Of a stretch of 45,169 nt of DNA, positions 42,131 through 45,169 are shown one piece after another. The notes beneath the pieces are model-generated. The model made no database searches. It was not told the origin of the DNA and saw only the letters and a list, made by a program, of their open reading frames with translations. This DNA comes from Streptomyces morookaense (lineage in GTDB: Bacteria; Actinomycetota; Actinomycetes; Streptomycetales; Streptomycetaceae). The stretch spans positions 1 to 45,169 of the forward strand of contig NZ_JABBXF010000093.1 of assembly GCF_013030945.1 (NCBI RefSeq). The letters run 5' to 3'. Within the stretch, counting starts at the first letter, position 1. Each line of letters starts with the position of its first letter. Both the position numbers and the translations under genes were made by a program.

Positions 42131-43468
42131 ATGAAACCGCCCGTCGCCCCCGGGGCGCGTGCCGTGCTCGGCCATGTACGGCCGCTCCTGAAGGACTTGC
42201 CCGGACTGCTCGCCGCCTGCGCCGGGGCGGGACCGGTCCAGCGGCTGCGGCTGGGGCCGAGGGACGTCTACCTGCTCACCGAGCCGGAACCGGTCCGCCA
42301 GGCGCTCGCCCTCGAAGGGGACGCGCTGGACCGCGTGCGCGAGGGCGCACCGGGCCGGCTGCTCGGCGAGGGTCTGCTGGGCGCGACCGGCCCTGCCCAC
42401 GGGACGCGGCGGCGGATGCTGCAACCGGCCTTCCGGCAGGAGCTGGTGGCGTGCCACGCCGACGTCATCGGGCCGGTGGCCGCACGTCTCGCCGCCGGCT
42501 GGAGCCCGGGGCGGCCGCTCGACATGGTCCACGAGTCCGTCGCCTGCGCGGCCGAGGCCATGTGGTCCGTCCTGACGGGGGAGCGGCCGGCCCGCATGCC
42601 CGTCTCGGACCCCGCCCGCCGCATCCTGGACATCGACCGGGGGGCGGTCGAGGAGACCGGGTTCCTCTCCCGGACACCCGCATCGGCCCGGCGCCGGTAC
42701 CGCTGCGCCGCCGCGCTGCTGCGGCGGATGCTGGTCCACGCGATCGACACCCTCCCGCCCCCGGGCAGCACACCCGCCGGCCTGCTCGGCGTCCTGGCAC
42801 AGGTCCGCGACCGGACCACCCGCGAGCGGCTGTCGCGGCGCCAAGTCCTCGACCACGCCCTGGAGATGCTGGTCGCCGGTGCCGTCGCGACCGGCATGAC
42901 CCTCGCCTGGGCCTGGCACGAACTGGGCCGCCACCCCTACGTCGAGCACCGGCTGCACGAGGAGATCGACACCCGGCTCGGCGGCCGTCCCGCACGCCAC
43001 GAGGACCTGGCCCGCCTGCCATACGCCGGCCGGGTCGTCACCGAGGTGCTGCGGCTCGCCGGGGCCCCGCTGGTGGGGCGCCGTGCCCTGCGCGAGATCG
43101 AACTCGCCGGCTACCGGGTGCCGCACGGGGCGGACGTCGCGTTCTGCCCCCACGCCCTGCACCGGCACCCGGATCTCTACCCCGACCCGCTGCGCTTCGA
43201 CCCGGACCGGTGGCTGCCCGGGCGCGCCAGGACGCTGCCCCGCGGCGCCTTCCTGCCCTTCGGGGCGGGCGACCACCAGTGCATCGGCGGCACCCTGGGA
43301 ACGGCCCATGCCACGCTCGCCCTGTGCACCATCGCCGGTGCCTGGCGGCTGCGCCCGGTGCCGGAGCACCGCATCCGCTGCGTCCGCAGCAACGTCCTGC
43401 GCCCCGACGCCCTGCCGATGACGGCCGAGCCACGGGGGCCCATCGGCCGCTGTGCGCCGGGTGGTTGA
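42131..43468 (+). CDS. Cytochrome P450
   Basis: A 445-aa bacterial P450. The haem loop is FLPFGAGDHQCIGG with axial C384; the ExxR pair is E305/R308 in TEVLRLAG; the C-helix region GTRRRMLQPAF is present. In the I-helix the oxygen-activation motif, normally AGxxT with an acidic residue next to the Thr, reads AGAVAT (249-254): the threonine is kept but the acid is replaced by Ala. TTGACC (42098-42103) and TAGCCT (42119-42124), 15 bases apart and six bases before the ATG, look like a promoter for a leaderless transcript. It is followed by the ThrRS leader, with no ferredoxin gene nearby. Confidence 0.93.
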   Translation: MKPPVAPGARAVLGHVRPLLKDLPGLLAACAGAGPVQRLRLGPRDVYLLTEPEPVRQALALEGDALDRVREGAPGRLLGEGLLGATGPAHGTRRRMLQPAFRQELVACHADVIGPVAARLAAGWSPGRPLDMVHESVACAAEAMWSVLTGERPARMPVSDPARRILDIDRGAVEETGFLSRTPASARRRYRCAAALLRRMLVHAIDTLPPPGSTPAGLLGVLAQVRDRTTRERLSRRQVLDHALEMLVAGAVATGMTLAWAWHELGRHPYVEHRLHEEIDTRLGGRPARHEDLARLPYAGRVVTEVLRLAGAPLVGRRALREIELAGYRVPHGADVAFCPHALHRHPDLYPDPLRFDPDRWLPGRARTLPRGAFLPFGAGDHQCIGGTLGTAHATLALCTIAGAWRLRPVPEHRIRCVRSNVLRPDALPMTAEPRGPIGRCAPGG

Positions 43469-43490
43469 GCGGTCTGCTACGGTGAGGGAC

Positions 43491-43547
43491 ATGAAGCGCG
43501 CTGGTTCTGCCATGACGACGACGCCGGAGAGTGTCCCGGCGCGCTGA
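43491..43547 (+). CDS. Threonine-codon leader peptide of the ThrRS gene
   Basis: An 18-residue ORF, MKRAGSAMTTTPESVPAR, starts 22 bases after the P450 stop with GTGAGGG just upstream. Three consecutive ACG threonine codons (43515-43523) lie directly before RNA segments that can form alternative hairpins. Its position ahead of a threonyl-tRNA synthetase makes a regulatory leader peptide the natural reading. Confidence 0.8.
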   Translation: MKRAGSAMTTTPESVPAR

Positions 43548-43593
43548 CATCTGTTCTGTGTCCGAAGCCCCGGGGCGAGTGCCCCGGGGCTTC
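43515..43593 (+). promoter_or_regulatory. Ribosome-mediated transcription attenuator responsive to threonine
   Basis: Four segments fit the classical attenuator. Segment 1, CGCCGG (43522-43527), pairs with segment 2, CCGGCG (43536-43541). Segment 2 extended (GTCCCGG, 43533-43539) can instead pair over seven bases, including one G-U, with CCGGGGC (43570-43576) of segment 3. Segment 3 (43564-43576) pairs perfectly with segment 4 (43581-43593) as a terminator. A ribosome stalled on the ACG codons would mask segment 1, favouring 2:3 and read-through; one reaching the stop at 43545 would mask segment 2, favouring termination. The pairings are seen; the mechanism is inferred from trp-type attenuators. 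Confidence 0.75.
43564..43593 (+). terminator. Attenuator hairpin before ThrRS
   Basis: A 13-bp perfect stem, GAAGCCCCGGGGC with its complement, closes a GAGT loop. It is placed between the leader peptide and the ThrRS start and has no U-tract, as is usual in this genus. Confidence 0.85.
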
Positions 43594-43634
43594 GCCGTGT
43601 GGTCACTCGCACCGACGAACGCGAGGAGACCGCG

Positions 43635-44855
43635 ATGCACGACCACCGCAAACTCGGGCGCGAGCTCGACCTGTTCGACACCGACCCGCTGATCGGCGCG
43701 GGTCTGCCGTACTGGCTGCCCGACGGGGCGGCGGTGCGCCACGCCCTGGAGGAGTACATCCGCGCAGCGGAGCGCCGGGCCGGCTACCGGCATGTCTTCT
43801 CGCCGGTCCTGGGCAAACGGGAGCTCTACGAGATCTCCGGCCACTGGTCCCACTACAGCGAGGACATGTTCCCGCCGATGGACCTCGGGGGAGAGCAGGT
43901 CGTCCTGCGGCCGAGCCTGTGCCCCCACCACGCCCTCATCTACCGTTCCCGGCCCCACAGTTACCGCGAACTCCCCCTGCGCATGGCCGAACTGGGCGGC
44001 ATGTACCGCTCCGAACTCTCGGGCGTGCTGGGCGGGCTGACCCGCGTGCGGGCCATCCAGCTCAACGACGGGCACATCTTCTGCACCCCGGACCAGGTGG
44101 CCGACGAGGCGCGCGGAGCGCTGGAACTGATCGACCGCGCGTACGCCGCCCTGGGCATCACCGCGGCCCGCTACCGGCTCTCCCTGCCCGGCGCCGGCGG
44201 GAAGTACGTGGCCGACCCCGCTCTGTGGGAGCGGTCGGCCGCCCTGCTGACCGAGGTCCTGGACGCCTCCGGCGTGCCGTACGAGGCGGTCGAGGGGGAG
44301 GCGGCGTTCTACGGTCCCAAGATCGATGTCCAGGTCGCCGACAGCGCCGGGCGTGAGGCGACCTTGTCGACCGTCCAGGTCGACTTCCACCAGCCGGAGC
44401 GGTTCGGGCTGCAGTACACCGGCCCCGACGGGCAGAAGCACCGGCCGGTGATGGTCCACCGCGCGGTCATCGGCAGCATGGAGCGGGTCGTCGCCCACCT
44501 CATCGAGCTGCACGGCGGCGCCTTCCCCGCCTGGCTGGCCCCCACCCAGCTGGCGGTCCTGCCGCTCACCGGGGCGGAGGTGCCCCGGGCCGAGGCGTTC
44601 GTGCAGCGCTGCCTCGACCGGGGGCTGCGCGCGGAGGCCGTGGGCCCGGAGCACGGCACCCTGGGCGCCCGTATCCGCGCGGCCCGGCTGGTCCCGTACC
44701 AGGCGGTGATCGGCCCCAGGGAGGCGGCCGGCGACCTGATCGCCCTGCGCCTGCGCGACGGCCGCCGCCCGGATCCGCTGCCCGCGGAGGAGGTGTTCCG
44801 GCGCGTCGGGGCACTGGTCGGGGCGCACAACACCGCCCTCTGGGACGCCCCGTGA
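43635..44855 (+). CDS. thrS: Threonyl-tRNA synthetase paralogue lacking TGS and editing domains
   Basis: A 406-aa class II synthetase with only the catalytic core (about 1-300) and anticodon-binding domain (about 305-406); standard bacterial ThrRS is about 640 aa. Zinc ligands are kept: C96 in LCPHH, H147 in NDGHIFC and H275 in VMVHRAVIGS. Motif 2 Arg (R125 in MYRSELSG), the threonine-binding Asp (D145) and motif 3 Arg (R284 in GSMER) are also present, so it should activate threonine. The usual Met-Asn before the zinc Cys is Ser-Leu (S94-L95), and the canonical FTQDDAH is IQLNDGH. The ATG at 43635 follows GAGGAGA; expression appears attenuated by threonine. It may be a specialised, stress or inhibitor-tolerant second ThrRS. 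Confidence 0.93.
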   Translation: MHDHRKLGRELDLFDTDPLIGAGLPYWLPDGAAVRHALEEYIRAAERRAGYRHVFSPVLGKRELYEISGHWSHYSEDMFPPMDLGGEQVVLRPSLCPHHALIYRSRPHSYRELPLRMAELGGMYRSELSGVLGGLTRVRAIQLNDGHIFCTPDQVADEARGALELIDRAYAALGITAARYRLSLPGAGGKYVADPALWERSAALLTEVLDASGVPYEAVEGEAAFYGPKIDVQVADSAGREATLSTVQVDFHQPERFGLQYTGPDGQKHRPVMVHRAVIGSMERVVAHLIELHGGAFPAWLAPTQLAVLPLTGAEVPRAEAFVQRCLDRGLRAEAVGPEHGTLGARIRAARLVPYQAVIGPREAAGDLIALRLRDGRRPDPLPAEEVFRRVGALVGAHNTALWDAP

Positions 44856-44871
44856 GGTGTCACCGGGCGAT

Positions 44872-44895
44872 GCTCCCCGTGAGCGATCGGGGGGC
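44872..44895 (+). terminator. Terminator after ThrRS
   Basis: GCTCCCCG (44872-44879) pairs with CGGGGGGC (44888-44895), with one G-U, 16 bases after the ThrRS stop. It is GC-rich and lacks a U-tract. Confidence 0.6.
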
Positions 44896-44940
44896 AGGGT
44901 GTGAGCCCGCCCATGAGAGCCAGATCACGTGCGATGCAAC

Positions 44941-45138
44941 GCCGTAGAGGACCAAAGGCCTGAAATGGACATCTACGGCCAATTGGTGGGCATGGACAAC
45001 GGCTTCCGGTAGTAGGTCACACCTTTGCCAGCGGATTCTTCCGCCGCTAACACTGGTCGAGTCGCACGGCGCCGTCGAAAGAGACGCGGCGCTTCTTTCG
45101 CGCCAATGACGGCCACTGCGACTTCGCGATTGGAAGGA
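44941..45138 (+). promoter_or_regulatory. Structured leader upstream of the gene at the window end
   Basis: The roughly 250 bases before the terminal ATG hold no gene but several inverted repeats: GCCGTAGA/TCTACGGC (44941-44948 and 44972-44979), AGCGG/CCGCT (45030-45048), and two mutually exclusive hairpins, 45069-45092 and 45088-45104, that share GGCGC. GGAAGGA (45132-45138) may be the ribosome-binding site. The region is also less GC-rich than its neighbours. This could be a riboswitch-like or attenuating leader; it does not match a class I can name. Confidence 0.4.
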
Positions 45139-45149
45139 TCAGCTCGCTC

Positions 45150-45169
45150 ATGCGCACCACCCACTCCGG
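45150..45169 (+). CDS. Start of a gene cut by the window end
   Basis: An ATG at 45150 preceded by GGAAGGA at 45132 opens a frame MRTTHS that runs off the window. The spacing to the ribosome-binding site (11 bases) is a little long. Nothing can be said about function. Confidence 0.45.

Noticed and set aside
45051..45067. ACTGGTCGAGTCGCAC as a DasR (dre) site
   Set aside because: Only the left half resembles the ACTGGTCTAGACCAGT-type consensus; the right half does not complete the palindrome.
1..45169. CRISPR arrays, prophage modules or replication origins
   Set aside because: No regularly spaced repeats, cas genes, structural phage genes, DnaA-box clusters or parS-like arrays were seen.

Overview
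The window is high-GC actinobacterial DNA, almost certainly from a Streptomyces chromosome. The evidence is the GC-biased third codon positions, GTG starts, twin-arginine signals, terminators without U-tracts, a rare TTA (bldA-type) leucine codon, and the gene families present. Decayed insertion sequences, integrase debris and several lone metabolic genes suggest a chromosomal-arm or accessory setting.

Layout. (1) 1-7311, forward: the 3' part of an NB-ARC/TPR regulator, htpG (Hsp90) with a perfect hairpin terminator, and an MmpL/RND lipid-type exporter. (2) 7315-21631, reverse: a four-gene operon for a polyunsaturated-fatty-acid-synthase-like iterative lipid synthase. In transcription order it encodes a thioester/fatty-acyl reductase-type SDR, a PfaD-type enoyl reductase, a KS-AT-ACP-KR-DH megasynthase with only one ACP, and a KS-CLF-DH-DH-DH megasynthase. 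(3) 21632-27468: the operon's upstream region with an ATACCGGTAT palindrome, a frameshifted LiaF-like remnant, a Tat-exported GH47 alpha-mannosidase (rare in bacteria), a methyltransferase, a Tat-exported metallophosphoesterase with PHO-box-like sites, and an SMP-30-like propeller. (4) 27688-34174: a patchwork of an amidase, an integrase-like remnant, a dienelactone-hydrolase homologue lacking its nucleophile, a truncated DUF1772 gene, a mycothiol-dependent isomerase-type gene divergent from a LysR regulator, two transposase remnants, a P-loop kinase and a VOC protein. (5) 34353-38337: a small acidic protein, an AI-2E-family permease, a YfcE-type phosphodiesterase, two translationally coupled hydrophilic small proteins and a DUF418-type membrane protein. 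(6) 38425-45169: glutamate decarboxylase plus a class II glutamine amidotransferase on the reverse strand; then, forward, a secreted DUF5005-like protein, a P450, and a threonyl-tRNA synthetase paralogue without editing domains, preceded by a Thr-codon leader peptide and an apparent transcription attenuator. The window ends in a structured leader before the first codons of another gene.

The two strongest signals are the reverse-strand lipid-synthase operon with a built-in reductive release candidate, and the leader peptide/attenuator controlling the minimal ThrRS. In the second, four RNA segments (43522-27, 43533-41, 43564-76, 43581-93) can form the classical pause, antiterminator and terminator pairings. 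The Met-Asn before the zinc-binding Cys of ThrRS is replaced, which fits an inhibitor-tolerant or specialised second enzyme. All calls come from reading the sequence; no database search was run.
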